Positions 17,479 to 26,461 of a stretch of 64,000 nucleotides of DNA are shown here, piece by piece. Position numbers and translations under genes: made by a program. The first letter of the stretch is position 1; every line of letters starts with the position of its first letter. Source of the DNA: Acidilobus sp. 7A. GTDB taxonomy: Archaea > Thermoproteota > Thermoprotei_A > Sulfolobales > Acidilobaceae. The stretch lies in contig NZ_CP010515.1 in assembly GCF_003431325.1 (NCBI RefSeq), positions 620,001 to 684,000 on the forward strand, in the 5' to 3' direction. The notes under the pieces are model-generated. The model ran no database searches, had not been told where the DNA came from, and saw nothing but the letters and a program-made list of their open reading frames with translations.

Positions 17479-18630
17479 TTGGAAGGACAGGGCTTCACGT
17501 GGCCTGACTACTCCAGCGAGAGCAACCTGTACTCGCTCTCATGCGGGCTAGCGTCGTTCTTCGATGTCAAGAGGCAGTGCATTGGGAGGCAGCTCGAGCT
17601 GACGGGCAAGAGGCTGGTCCTGATATATCTTGACGCCCTCAGCTGGGATCTGTTCTCAGAGGCCAACGTAAGGCTCAGCGGTAAAGTGATGAAGGCCACC
17701 ACCGTGTTTCCATCAACCACGGCGGCCGCCCTAAGCACACTGATGACAGCCCAGGCCCCCGGCGAGCACGGCCTGGTGGGATACACTGTCTTTAACAAGA
17801 GGCTCGGAGGCGTGATAAACGGAATAAAGTACTCATACATGGGTGAGAGCGGCTCAGGAACTATAGATTATGTTTCACTTGGGAGCGCCTTCCCAGTAAG
17901 GCCATGGCTTAAGGAGACGAGCGCTAAGGTGCTTGCTCTGATGTCGGGCAGCGCCGCGAGCGGCGAGCTGACAAAGACGTACCTTAACTCTAGGCCTGAG
18001 GAGGGGCTGACCAAGATAAAGGCGCACTCGAGCTCCTTTGAGATGCTGGCGGCCCTGAGGGAGGCCCTGGAGGGCGATCCCTATGACATGATCTACGTCT
18101 ACCATGACAACCCTGACCACATAGGCCACGGCTACGGCTTCAGTAGCGAGCACAGGGACCTGATACTTGAGGAGGTCAGGGTTGTGCTGAACCACATAAA
18201 CAAGCTGGCCGAGAAGTACAGGGACAAGTATACTTTCCTTCTGCTCTCAGATCATGGGCAGGTCACGGTCGACAAGGTCTACCTCTTTAACAACGATGAG
18301 GAGCTACTCAACAAGCTTGAGGTGCCCCCGTACGGGGACTCAAGGGCCGTGTGGTTCAGGACGAGGGAGAACGTAAGGGACCTGCTGAGGGACAGGTACT
18401 CGCTGGAGGTTATGAGCAAGCAGGAGGTCATAGAGAGCGGCATACTTGGCAGGGTGAGCGACTTCGTGGCCAACAACGTGCTCGGCGACTACCTTGGGGT
18501 CGCCAAGAGCCCCACTGTTAAGTACCACTACACCTACAGGGGCGAGGACGACCCCGCCCTGAGGCTAAGGGGCAACCACAGCGGCATGACGCCAGAGGAG
18601 ATGTATATACCCATAGTGGTCTGGAGCTGA
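17479..18630 (+). CDS. Alkaline-phosphatase-superfamily phosphodiesterase/nucleotide pyrophosphatase
   Basis: 383 aa. The metal ligands of the superfamily are in place: IYLDALSW (first Asp), the nucleophile region TTVFPSTTAAAL, YHDNPDHIGHG (Asp/His pair), LLLSDHG (Asp-His), and a final histidine in GNHSGMT. This pattern fits the nucleotide pyrophosphatase/phosphodiesterase branch. No signal peptide is seen, so a cytoplasmic location is likely. It follows gatB after 33 nt and may be read through from the gat operon. The substrate is unknown. Confidence 0.8.
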   Translation: MEGQGFTWPDYSSESNLYSLSCGLASFFDVKRQCIGRQLELTGKRLVLIYLDALSWDLFSEANVRLSGKVMKATTVFPSTTAAALSTLMTAQAPGEHGLVGYTVFNKRLGGVINGIKYSYMGESGSGTIDYVSLGSAFPVRPWLKETSAKVLALMSGSAASGELTKTYLNSRPEEGLTKIKAHSSSFEMLAALREALEGDPYDMIYVYHDNPDHIGHGYGFSSEHRDLILEEVRVVLNHINKLAEKYRDKYTFLLLSDHGQVTVDKVYLFNNDEELLNKLEVPPYGDSRAVWFRTRENVRDLLRDRYSLEVMSKQEVIESGILGRVSDFVANNVLGDYLGVAKSPTVKYHYTYRGEDDPALRLRGNHSGMTPEEMYIPIVVWS

Positions 18631-18700
18631 GGCGCGTCAGTAGGCCTGGCGTTTAAAAGCCCCTTGCGCAGTATAGTTTGCAGCAGAAGAGCTTGGGATC

Positions 18701-19942
18701 ATGGTCTACGCCGAGGGACTGCTGCTCTCCATCGCGGTCGGAGCCATAGTAGGGCTTTTCAACGAGTACAGGAAGATAACGGGCTCCAAGATATTCCTAG
18801 GCCTAAGGACCTCGATATTTACATCAATGTTAGGTTATGTCACGGCGTTGCTCTCGCGCGACGCTGGAAGTTACATGATAGCCGCGGCCTTCATATCGAT
18901 AACCTTAATAGCAACGGCCATATACGTTGAGAGGGCTCGGTCCCTGAGGATAACCGGCGCCACTACCTACGTTAGCATGATACTTGTCTTCTCCGCTGGC
19001 GTCCTGGTAGGACTTGGCTATTACCTTGACGGAACCCTAGTATCAGTGCTGGTGGCCTCACTGAGCTTCTACAAGACCCAGCTGCTTAACGCTATATCAA
19101 GGATAAGGCGTGAGGAGCTCCTTGCGCTCCTCAACCTGCTTGTCATCTCCGTTGTAATACTTCCACTGCTGCCCGACAAGTTCGTGGGGCCCTACGGCTT
19201 CTTCAACCCATACGAGTTCTGGCTGACGGTAGTCATAGTGGCCGTGATATTCTTCGCCCAGTACGTGGCGCTGAGGGTGTCACGTAGGGGGCTGTTGGCA
19301 TTCACAATAGTGGGCGGGCTCATATCAAGCACTACTGTGACCCTTAGCCTCATAGACCTGAGCAATAAGAAGAAGGAGGTATCTGGTTCCCTGGCCTTGA
19401 ATACGATTATGTCTAACATACCCCTCTTCATAGTCCAGGTGCTGGCCGCCGCGTACTTCGTCACGTACTCCTCAGCACTCATCAAGCTGTTGGCGGCGCC
19501 CATACTGATCCTAACAGTGGTCCTCCTGATCCTGGGCTTCATCAGGTCTAAGGACCTGAGCCCGGCTAACATTGAGCCGCCCTCAGCGCCGCTTCCCATT
19601 TTTAGAATAATAGAGTTCGCCCTCCTGCTCTTTATAATAACGGCGGCGGCGAAGCTGGTCGGGGTCCTAGTCCCGGGCTTTCTCCCCGTAGCTATATTCG
19701 TTGGGGCCCTCGGCAACGTCCTTGGTACAGTGATAGCGGTCGGGACGCTTTACTCACATGCTACAATTGCGTCTAGGGAGGCAGCCCAGCTGATACTTCT
19801 GGCGCTCATGGCTGGTGTCATAGAGAAGGCTTTCCTCTCCCTGCTGTCCTCAAGTTCGCAGTACAGGAAGATAGTAGTGATGGGCTCCGCAGCTCTTACG
19901 GCCATTGCGGTCCTGCTGATGTACGTCTTCGGGCTGCTCTAG
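18701..19942 (+). CDS. MgtC-like/DUF4010 multi-spanning membrane protein
   Basis: 413 aa, about 12 hydrophobic segments. The N-terminal part (LLSIAVGAIVGLFNEYRK) is the MgtC/SapB domain, with its conserved GLxxE-R pattern. From about 190 onward the DUF4010 domain follows (GLLAFTIVGGLISSTTVTLSLI). Proteins of this combined type occur widely in archaea and bacteria without an agreed function; transport or membrane-potential roles have been proposed. The gene is likely monocistronic. Confidence 0.8.
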   Translation: MVYAEGLLLSIAVGAIVGLFNEYRKITGSKIFLGLRTSIFTSMLGYVTALLSRDAGSYMIAAAFISITLIATAIYVERARSLRITGATTYVSMILVFSAGVLVGLGYYLDGTLVSVLVASLSFYKTQLLNAISRIRREELLALLNLLVISVVILPLLPDKFVGPYGFFNPYEFWLTVVIVAVIFFAQYVALRVSRRGLLAFTIVGGLISSTTVTLSLIDLSNKKKEVSGSLALNTIMSNIPLFIVQVLAAAYFVTYSSALIKLLAAPILILTVVLLILGFIRSKDLSPANIEPPSAPLPIFRIIEFALLLFIITAAAKLVGVLVPGFLPVAIFVGALGNVLGTVIAVGTLYSHATIASREAAQLILLALMAGVIEKAFLSLLSSSSQYRKIVVMGSAALTAIAVLLMYVFGLL

Positions 19943-20153
19943 CACTTCAATGGTGCAACAGGACTGACTTAATTGAATTATTATGTAGATTTTATTATAT
20001 AGTTATCACTTCCGCTGTCATAAGTGCTCATACAGCGAGGGGGGTCGTAGGGCAGAGTATTACAATGGCTTCAGTATAAAGGGCGCAGGGCCTCCCAGGG
20101 GCCTTACTTGGAAATATAGGGCCTGGACTGTCCAGTTACCTAGGAGAGCGAAA

Positions 20154-21131
20154 GTGACAGAGGCTAGTGAGGCTCAGGCTAAGAAGCCCAAGGACATAAC
20201 GGAGCTGCCAGGGGTAGGGCCTACAACTGCGGAGAAGCTCGTAGAGAGCGGGTACGCCACGATTGAGGCCATAGCGGTGGCCACACCCCAGGAGATAGCG
20301 GCGGCCACCGGTATACCGCTTCAGACGGCGCAGAAGATAGTCGAGTCAGCCAGGCAGGCCCTTGACATACACTTCAAGACTGCGCTGGAGCTGAAGAAGG
20401 AGAGGATGGCCGTAAGGAAGATAAGTACTGGAAGCAAGGCCCTTGACGACCTGTTGGGGGGCGGCATAGAGACCAAACAGATAACGGAGTTCTTCGGCGA
20501 GTTCGGCACTGGCAAGACCCAGATATGCCACCAGCTGGCGGTGAACGTGCAGTTACCTGAGGACAAGGGAGGCCTCAGCGGGAAGGCAGCTTACATTGAC
20601 ACGGAAGGCACCTTCAGGTGGGAGAGGATAGATCAGATGGCCAGGGGTCTCGGCCTTGACCCTGACAAGGTTATGGATAACATATACTGGATAAGGGCTA
20701 TCAACAGCCACCACCAGATGGCAATAGTGGACCAGCTCTTCGAGATGATAGATAAGGAGCCCGTGAGGCTTGTAATTGTCGACTCTCTGACCAGCCACTT
20801 CAGGGCTGAGTTCCCAGGCAGGGAGAACCTGGCATCGAGGCAGCAGCTGCTCAACAAGCACCTGCACCAGCTCATGAGGCTTGCCGAGGTCTATGACATA
20901 GCCGTGGTGGTGACGAACCAGGTAATGGCAAGGCCTGACGTGTTCTACGGCGACCCGACCGCTGCTGTTGGAGGTAACGTGGTGGCCCACGCGCCGGGCG
21001 TAAGGGTTCAGCTGAAGAAGAGCAGGAACAACAAGAGGATAGCTAGGATCGTGGACGCCCCGCATCTGCCCGAGGGGGAGACGGTATTTGCAATAACGGA
21101 GTATGGGATAAGGGACGCAGAGGAGGAGTGA
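20154..21131 (+). CDS. radA: DNA repair and recombination protein RadA
   Basis: 325 aa from a GTG. The N-terminal helix-hairpin-helix domain (about 14-65, [13 protein letters not shown]) is followed by a RecA-type ATPase core with Walker [10 protein letters not shown] (115-123) and Walker [10 protein letters not shown] (about 205-213). The L2 region and the C-terminal [13 protein letters not shown] are typical. It forms the strand-exchange filament on single-stranded DNA in homologous recombination. A TATA-like AAATATAGG at about 20112 precedes the start by about 40 nt. The short downstream prepilin-peptidase gene is probably co-transcribed. Confidence 0.97.
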   Translation: MTEASEAQAKKPKDITELPGVGPTTAEKLVESGYATIEAIAVATPQEIAAATGIPLQTAQKIVESARQALDIHFKTALELKKERMAVRKISTGSKALDDLLGGGIETKQITEFFGEFGTGKTQICHQLAVNVQLPEDKGGLSGKAAYIDTEGTFRWERIDQMARGLGLDPDKVMDNIYWIRAINSHHQMAIVDQLFEMIDKEPVRLVIVDSLTSHFRAEFPGRENLASRQQLLNKHLHQLMRLAEVYDIAVVVTNQVMARPDVFYGDPTAAVGGNVVAHAPGVRVQLKKSRNNKRIARIVDAPHLPEGETVFAITEYGIRDAEEE

Positions 21132-21135
21132 CGTT

Positions 21136-21774
21136 TTGGGCCCTCCTCTGTGGCTCCCCTGGGCCCTGACAGCCGCTGTTGCCATCTACCCTGCGGTCCT
21201 TGACGCGCAGTACAGGTCTGTCCCTGAGCACCTTTGGTACCTTGGGGCAAAGGTGGTAGCCGTCATATCCTTTATCGCCTACCTCGGGCTCTACCCGCTC
21301 AGGCTCCTCGCCGCGTTTTACCTTGAGTCTCTGGTGGCCCCGGCGGCGGTGGCTCTAGCGGCGGCGCTTGGATTCATGGGCGCCGGCGACGTCTGGGCGT
21401 CGCTGGCCATCGCCCTTATGATACCGGCCCCTCCTCCTGGCTCCATTATGCCGCCCTCCCTGCTTATTGTGCTCCTGGCATCGCTGCTCGAGGTGGCGGC
21501 AAGGCCAATAGTGGCGTACATTAAGGCTAGGCAGCTGGGGGGCAGGTGGGAGGGCCTCAAAGTTATCCTGAGCTGCGGCAACGCGCACAGGACAAGGTGG
21601 TGGTTTCCAGTCGGCTCCTCTGCCGTCAGCGAGAGCCCCTCGGAGGCCATAGCGAGGGCCTGCTCTAATGACAGCGAGGTCGTCCTGGAGCCCGGCATGC
21701 CGTTCGTTACGTTTATTTTAATTGCCCTGCCCCTGGCCCTCCTACTGGAGCTCACGCTGTTCAGGGTGCCTTAG
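21136..21774 (+). CDS. Archaeal prepilin peptidase (A24 aspartic protease, PibD/FlaK-like)
   Basis: 212-aa membrane protein with about six hydrophobic segments. The two catalytic aspartates of the A24 family are visible: D23 in LDAQYRSVP and D85 in the GAGDVW form of the GxHyD motif. Family members clip class III signal peptides from archaellins and adhesive pilins. No pilin or archaellin gene is nearby. It begins 4 nt after radA with a TTG, so the pair is one transcript, an unusual pairing. Confidence 0.85.
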   Translation: MGPPLWLPWALTAAVAIYPAVLDAQYRSVPEHLWYLGAKVVAVISFIAYLGLYPLRLLAAFYLESLVAPAAVALAAALGFMGAGDVWASLAIALMIPAPPPGSIMPPSLLIVLLASLLEVAARPIVAYIKARQLGGRWEGLKVILSCGNAHRTRWWFPVGSSAVSESPSEAIARACSNDSEVVLEPGMPFVTFILIALPLALLLELTLFRVP

Positions 21775-22317
21775 ATGGACTGGCCAAAGTCTTGGTACGA
21801 GATCCTCTGGGCCCCATGGAGGATGGCATACATAGCTACCGTGGCCGGCAAGCAGAATAGCGGCTGCTTCCTGTGCGAGGCGGCCAAGGGCAGCGATGAC
21901 AGGGCGTCACTTGTCGTCCTGAGGGGCGGGCACTCTTTTGTGATACTGAATAGGTACCCGTACAACACTGGACACCTGATGATAGCGCCCTACAGGCATG
22001 TGGCCTCGCCGGAGGACCTGAGAGATGACGAGATGAGGGAGATAGGCCTCCTCCTCAAGGCCTCCCTTGAGGCCCTCAGGGCCGTCTACAGGCCTGAGGG
22101 CTTTAACATAGGCATTAACGTGGGCGACGTTGCCGGGGCCGGCGTCCCTGGCCACATGCACGTTCATGTTGTCCCAAGGTGGAAGGGCGACTCAAACTTC
22201 ATAACTGTGATAGGCGGGACGAAGGTGATATCACAGACCCTTGAGGAGACCTACGATAAGCTGAGGCCCGAGCTTGAGAAAGCGGCGAGGAAGTATGGAG
22301 TTACGGTCAAGGACTGA
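21775..22317 (+). CDS. HIT (histidine triad) family hydrolase
   Basis: 180 aa with the triad HMHVHVV near 124-130 followed by PRW, and a CFLCEAA motif near 32-38 that may bind zinc. HIT proteins of this size in archaea act on dinucleoside polyphosphates or AMP derivatives. The ATG directly follows the stop of the prepilin peptidase, so it belongs to the same operon. A second HIT protein is at 62654-63142; the two share only the core fold. Confidence 0.85.
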   Translation: MDWPKSWYEILWAPWRMAYIATVAGKQNSGCFLCEAAKGSDDRASLVVLRGGHSFVILNRYPYNTGHLMIAPYRHVASPEDLRDDEMREIGLLLKASLEALRAVYRPEGFNIGINVGDVAGAGVPGHMHVHVVPRWKGDSNFITVIGGTKVISQTLEETYDKLRPELEKAARKYGVTVKD

Positions 22318-23347
22318 CCGAAGGGTTTTCATAATTACACACAACGACCTGGATGGAGTAGGGGCAGCGGCCTCTTACCTGAGGATAGTTGGCGTGCGCC
22401 CAGAGGATGCCTCGGTGCTGTTTGCGGAGCCGTACAACGTTGACCAGGCTGTTGAGAGGCTGGCGCCTTACCTGGAGCCCCGCTCGACACTGGCCTTTAT
22501 GGACATAGGCTACAACTTAGAGTCGACGCCCAGGGCGCTTGAGGCCCTCAGGTCCTTCAGCTCCAAGGACCTTAACATAGAGTGGTACGACCACCACGTG
22601 TGGGCAGAGGAGGACATAAACAAGGTCCTCTCGGCTGGCGCCAGGCTCTTCATAGACAGGAGCACGTGCGGCGCCGGCGTCGTGATAAGGTATGCCTCTA
22701 AGCTATACGGGGTTGAGGCTGACGACTTCCTAAGGAAGCTTGAGAGCGCCGTCTGCGCCGCCGACCTGTGGAAGTGGGATGACCCAATGGCCCCGAAGCT
22801 CTTCAGGGCATCAACCTCGCCTCCAGGCGTTAAGAATGGGGAGTGGAAGGAGACTCTTGTTAAGAAGTTCTTCTCAGGCGTCCTCTGGGACGAGGAGCTA
22901 CAATCAAGGCTTAACGACTACTTGGCTGAGGAGCTCTCGAGGTCATCAAAGGAGCTCAAGGGGCTTTACACCTCAAGAGGCGGAGGGTGTGCAGTAGCGG
23001 CCATCGTCAGGGACTTTGACCTTCCGTCAGACAGCATAATGGGCTCCATGATCATATCAAGGGCGCGCGCCAGCGCGGCGGCCCTAATAAAGAGGAGGGG
23101 CTTCAGGAGGGTGTCCATATCGCTGAGGAGCAGGGGCGCCGCCAACGTTCAAGTCGTAGCCCGCTACCTGGGCGGCGGAGGACATCCAAGGGCCTCAGGG
23201 GCCTCAATGAGGTTGCCGCTAGGCATCGCTATACTGAGCGTCTTCAGCAGAAGGCTGTTGGCAAGGTACGTCTCAGAGAGACTCCTGGACGTGGCGCTTA
23301 AGACCAACGCCTGCAGCTCAGTTCATGCAGAAGGATATATGGCTTAG
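22295..23347 (+). CDS. DHH/DHHA1 family phosphoesterase (NrnA/RecJ-like)
   Basis: About 350 aa. Motif I THNDLDGVG, the single aspartate of FMDIGYN, the triad WYDHHVW, and the DHHA1 GGGGHPRASG loop are all intact, which predicts a metal-dependent phosphodiesterase acting on short nucleic acids or cyclic dinucleotides. The start is best placed at ATG 22295, inside the HIT gene end; a longer frame from 22274 is possible but adds a basic stretch not seen in the family. It is the last gene of the radA transcript. Confidence 0.82.
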   Translation: MELRSRTDRRVFIITHNDLDGVGAAASYLRIVGVRPEDASVLFAEPYNVDQAVERLAPYLEPRSTLAFMDIGYNLESTPRALEALRSFSSKDLNIEWYDHHVWAEEDINKVLSAGARLFIDRSTCGAGVVIRYASKLYGVEADDFLRKLESAVCAADLWKWDDPMAPKLFRASTSPPGVKNGEWKETLVKKFFSGVLWDEELQSRLNDYLAEELSRSSKELKGLYTSRGGGCAVAAIVRDFDLPSDSIMGSMIISRARASAAALIKRRGFRRVSISLRSRGAANVQVVARYLGGGGHPRASGASMRLPLGIAILSVFSRRLLARYVSERLLDVALKTNACSSVHAEGYMA

Positions 23348-23754
23348 CTCGTGGCCTGGCCAGCCGCCTGGCCCTCCTCCTTCTTCTCCTCTTTCTTCTG
23401 CTCCCCTCCCTGCTGGGCGGGCTCCGGTGCCTGCTGGGCAGCCGGCTGCTGTGCCGCCTGCTGCTGGGCAGCCTTGGCCTTCTCCTCCTTGGCCTTCCTC
23501 CTCTCCTCAGCTCTCCTCTTCTTCTCCTCTGCTATCTCCTGATCAACGTCAACTACCTTCTTGCAGTTGAGCTTTGAGAGCACGTCATTAAGTGAGGCGG
23601 GGTCTGCCTTGTAGGTGTAGAGGTACCTCTTTGTCCTGACCTTTATCTTAGCCTTGCCGTCCCTTGTGACCCTCTTGACCCTGCACTCTATTGCCTTCTG
23701 CGCGACCTTGACCAGCTCGTCAACGCTTGAGAGCTCAACCGGCACTGAAGTCAC
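23344..23754 (-). CDS. rpl38e: Ribosomal protein L38e with an Ala/Gln/Lys/Glu-rich tail
   Basis: Residues 1-70 match L38e: PVELSSVDELVKVAQKA, ECRVKRV and TKRYLYTYKADP. L38e is normally about 70-80 aa. Here the open frame continues for about 65 more residues of E/K and A/Q repeats. The start is the GTG at 23754, because a TATA-like CTTTTATAG at about 23778-23786 gives a leaderless start; a further upstream ATG would cover that box. Its stop overlaps the convergent DHH gene by 4 nt. Confidence 0.85.
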   Translation of the reverse strand: MTSVPVELSSVDELVKVAQKAIECRVKRVTRDGKAKIKVRTKRYLYTYKADPASLNDVLSKLNCKKVVDVDQEIAEEKKRRAEERRKAKEEKAKAAQQQAAQQPAAQQAPEPAQQGGEQKKEEKKEEGQAAGQATS

Positions 23755-23875
23755 CTGGGGTCTGTGCTGAAATGCGACTATAAAAGAGTTCCGTCGCACC
23801 TGCCGTGGACGCGGGACAAGGGCTATGAGCTGCCTTGAGCCCTCGCGCAGTAGGTGGTCTAAGGGGCGGAGGGCC

Positions 23876-23905
23876 TCACCCCTCTAGGGCAGGGAGGAGG
23901 TCAGG
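23876..23905 (+). repeat. Solo TnpB right-end-like hairpin
   Basis: A short segment in the gap between the L38e promoter and the ABC ATPase stop resembles the end behind tnpB. It shares TAGGGC, one changed base and then an identical GGGAGGAGGTCAG with the end at 45815-45842 read on the minus strand, allowing one extra base. The stem here is weaker (CCCT/AGGG). No transposase is beside it. It may be a scar of a past insertion or a coincidental GC-rich match. Confidence 0.4.
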
Positions 23906-23912
23906 TAAACCA

Positions 23913-24875
23913 TCACTCGCTAAAGATTTTGTACTTTAATATGTTGAACTTGACCCTCTCGCCCTCCCTAGGCTTACTGCTAGAGTACCCCCTAATTTCA
24001 ATATCATCACCTACAACTATGTGAACTAGGTACTTGCCCATTATGAACTCAGCAGTGTCGACGATCCCCTCATAGGGGCCATCGCCTATAGAGACGTCGT
24101 CAGCCCTCACGCCAATGTAGCCCTTAATTCCAAACGCGGAGCCTTCTACAACAGCCATGGGCGGGTCACCTATAAAGGCTGCCACGTACTTGTTGGCCGG
24201 CTCATAGTAAAGCTCCTCTGGCGTGCCAACCTGAAGTATCTTCCCATTCATCATTATGGCCATCCTGTCAGCCTCGGCCATGGCCTCTATCTGGTCATGT
24301 GTTACGTAAATGGTAGTTATCTTCTCCCTCCTCTGCAGGTCCTTTATGAACCTCCTGGCGGCGATCCTCTGTGGCGCGTCGATGTTGCTCAGCGGCTCGT
24401 CAAGCAGGAGAACCCTCGGCCTCTTCACCAACGCCCTAGCGAGCGCCACCCTCTGCTGCTGTCCGCCTGACAGCTGGGAGGGGTATCTTTCGAGGAAGTC
24501 CCTTATTCCAAGCTCGTCAGCCATCTCTATGGCTCGCTTCCTGGCGTCACGCTCGTTCTCTATAGGCATCATTATGTTCTCGAGGACGGTCTTATGGGGG
24601 TAGAGTACGTAGTTCTGAAACAACATGGACACGGACCTCTTGCCTGGCGGCATGTCAGTGACGTCCTTATCATCTATAATTATCTTTCCTGAGTCAACCT
24701 TCTCAAGGCCTGCTATGCACCTCAGTAGCGTAGTCTTCCCGGAACCCGAGTAGCCGAGTATAACAAAGAGCTCACCGTCATTTACATCTAAATCTATGTT
24801 GTCGAGGACCCTATGTTTGCCGAAGCTCTTGACGAGTCTCCTGACCGAGAGTCCCAAGTGCGGTACCCCTTTCAA
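23913..24875 (-). CDS. ABC transporter ATP-binding protein, sugar-import (MalK/GlcV-like) type
   Basis: 320 aa. Walker A GYSGSGKTT (about 38-46), Q-loop LFQNYVLYPH, signature LSGGQQQR, Walker B LLLDEPLS and the switch histidine VTHDQ are all intact. The C-terminal 80 residues form an OB/TOBE-like regulatory domain, as in MalK. No permease or binding-protein gene is adjacent, so the subunit probably serves permeases encoded elsewhere. The start could be the TTG at 24875 or the TTG at 24857; an AT-rich TATA-like stretch at about 24890-24902 favours the second. Confidence 0.88.
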   Translation of the reverse strand: MKGVPHLGLSVRRLVKSFGKHRVLDNIDLDVNDGELFVILGYSGSGKTTLLRCIAGLEKVDSGKIIIDDKDVTDMPPGKRSVSMLFQNYVLYPHKTVLENIMMPIENERDARKRAIEMADELGIRDFLERYPSQLSGGQQQRVALARALVKRPRVLLLDEPLSNIDAPQRIAARRFIKDLQRREKITTIYVTHDQIEAMAEADRMAIMMNGKILQVGTPEELYYEPANKYVAAFIGDPPMAVVEGSAFGIKGYIGVRADDVSIGDGPYEGIVDTAEFIMGKYLVHIVVGDDIEIRGYSSSKPREGERVKFNILKYKIFSE

Positions 24876-24960
24876 AGAGCCCTCCAGCTTTAATTTTATT
24901 AAGTTAGGGCTTGTTTTAAGGTAGAGACATATTTTGATATGATACCAGACTTGGCAGAAG

Positions 24961-25086
24961 TGCCGGCCCCGGCTTGGAGGGGCTGCGAGGCCTTTCGGAC
25001 CTCACCGCCCGCTCCAACGCGGCCTGCTTAACTTCCGGGTTCGAGGTGAGTCCGGGTGTTGCCAGGCCACTATGGCCGGGCCGGCA
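24961..25086 (-). rRNA. rrf: 5S ribosomal RNA
   Basis: On the minus strand the 126-nt segment opens and closes with complementary ends (TGCCGGCCC and GGGCCGGCA). It also carries the universal 5S features: GGCAACACCCGGACTC, the loop CTCGAACCCGGAAGTTAAGC, and a GGTGAGGTCC segment. It stands alone, away from any 16S or 23S gene, as is common in crenarchaea. The ends are placed from the closing stem and could be off by a few bases. Confidence 0.93.
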
Positions 25087-25106
25087 GTTTATGGCTGGCC
25101 CTGAAG

Positions 25107-25118
25107 GGTAAATAAGCG
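25107..25118 (-). promoter_or_regulatory. TATA box of the 5S rRNA gene
   Basis: Read on the minus strand, GCTTATTTACC lies here. Its centre is about 27 nt upstream of the predicted 5S 5' end at 25086, the normal archaeal TATA-to-start distance. A purine-rich stretch before it could be the BRE. Confidence 0.6.
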
Positions 25119-25174
25119 TTTTGCGTTGCCCTTATGGCTTGCTGCTATAAATACAGGCCTGCTAGGGCCCTGGC

Positions 25175-26164
25175 TCAGTTCGCTACCTCCACGTGCGCGC
25201 GCCTTGCAGCCTCAAGGAACTCGTCGTAGGTGAGCGAAAGCCAGGACCTGAGCTGCTCGTAAAAGTCGCCTCCAACCCTGTCGACCTTCCTTTCGCTTGT
25301 GTACTTCATGATCTCCCTGTAGGCCCTAGCCACCCTGTCCTTCTTGCTCATAGTTGTTATTATCGCCTTCTCAACGTCGCCGTCGTAGAGGTAGCGGCTC
25401 TTCAGGAGGATCTCAACTATCCTGTTTATGCGCTCAGGCACGCCTATCACTGAGCCCCTGAGCTCTATCCTCCTGGGCACGCCCCAGGGGACCAGGCTGT
25501 CGAGCATCCTGCTGAGGCCTGGCCTTGGTATCTTGTCAACTATGCCGCCCAACAGGAAGGCGTCGGCAGTCATCACGTCGTCAGCCTTTAGCGGCGTGGA
25601 GGCGTCAGGCCTCAGAATGATTACCTTGTCAGCGTCGTACCCCCAGAGGACCTCGCTTGGCCTCGCGTTAACTATTGCAACCTTGTTAACGCCCATGACC
25701 TCATTTATCCATTTGGCTGTCTCCTCGTCGGTGCCTGTCACTGACATGTGGGCGTCCCAGAGGTACTCCCTCATGACGGAGAGGGTCACGCTCAGCTGAA
25801 GCCTAAGCTTTGAGAGCTCCTCGGGGGTGTGAAGGAACTTCATGCTGAGGTCTATTACAAAGAGCGGGAGAGGCGGCTGGGGGAGGTAGTCAAGTAGGGC
25901 CCTCCAGGGGATAGTCTTTTCAGTGGGGGACGGCCTCCTAACAATTACCGCGTCTGCGCTCACGTCGCCCCTCCCGTACACTATTGACTTGGGCTTGCCC
26001 TTCCACTCAGTCTCATACGCCTTCTTGCCCTTGAAGGGCTCCTCCCCTATGAAGTACTCCCTAACCAGGGTCTCCACAGCCGCGTACTGAAAGCCGAGCC
26101 TGTACAGCTTGTCACTCTCAAGCCACTCCTTAGATCCTAGGGCATCGTAGCCATAGGCATCCAT
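25175..26164 (-). CDS. tRNA position-9 methyltransferase, archaeal Trm10 family
   Basis: 329 aa. The SPOUT-type core contains LFVIDLSMKFLHT, TGTDEETAKWINEVM and the knot region DAFLLGGIVDKIPRPGLSR, which fits archaeal Trm10. Crenarchaeal members methylate A9, and some archaeal members both A9 and G9, at N1. An N-terminal domain of about 90 residues, typical of archaeal forms, is present. The gene is read in the same direction as the 5S gene behind it, which has its own promoter. The A9 preference is inferred from the lineage. Confidence 0.83.
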   Translation of the reverse strand: MDAYGYDALGSKEWLESDKLYRLGFQYAAVETLVREYFIGEEPFKGKKAYETEWKGKPKSIVYGRGDVSADAVIVRRPSPTEKTIPWRALLDYLPQPPLPLFVIDLSMKFLHTPEELSKLRLQLSVTLSVMREYLWDAHMSVTGTDEETAKWINEVMGVNKVAIVNARPSEVLWGYDADKVIILRPDASTPLKADDVMTADAFLLGGIVDKIPRPGLSRMLDSLVPWGVPRRIELRGSVIGVPERINRIVEILLKSRYLYDGDVEKAIITTMSKKDRVARAYREIMKYTSERKVDRVGGDFYEQLRSWLSLTYDEFLEAARRAHVEVAN

Positions 26165-26461
26165 TAGCTTAAGGAGCGCCTCTGAGGGCCTTGACTCCCA
26201 GCCCCGCTGCTCCCTACCCCCCGTCGCCAGACACCATTTGTCCTGGAGGGCGCACCAGGCGCTTTAAGATTGACTATGGTGTACTTCCAGGAGCTCGGCA
26301 GTCCCTGGCTCGAAAGAATGCTGCTAGAATCACTAAATGCTCAGGGACCGAGTAGCTTTTTAAGATATTTTATAAAAAGCATGTGGAGTTTTATGAACGC
26401 TTCTGACACTCCTTTAAAAATTTCCCTGTAAATATAGCAGCAGGAAAGGAGGAGGTAAGAA

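Noticed and set aside
20553-21185. 210-codon minus-strand ORF over radA
   Set aside because: It is the antisense shadow of radA; the plus-strand RecA core is unmistakable.
25094-25108. CCCTGAAGGG hairpin in the 5S upstream region as another element end
   Set aside because: Only a 4-bp stem and no following AGGAGGTCAG motif; it lies between the 5S TATA box and start.
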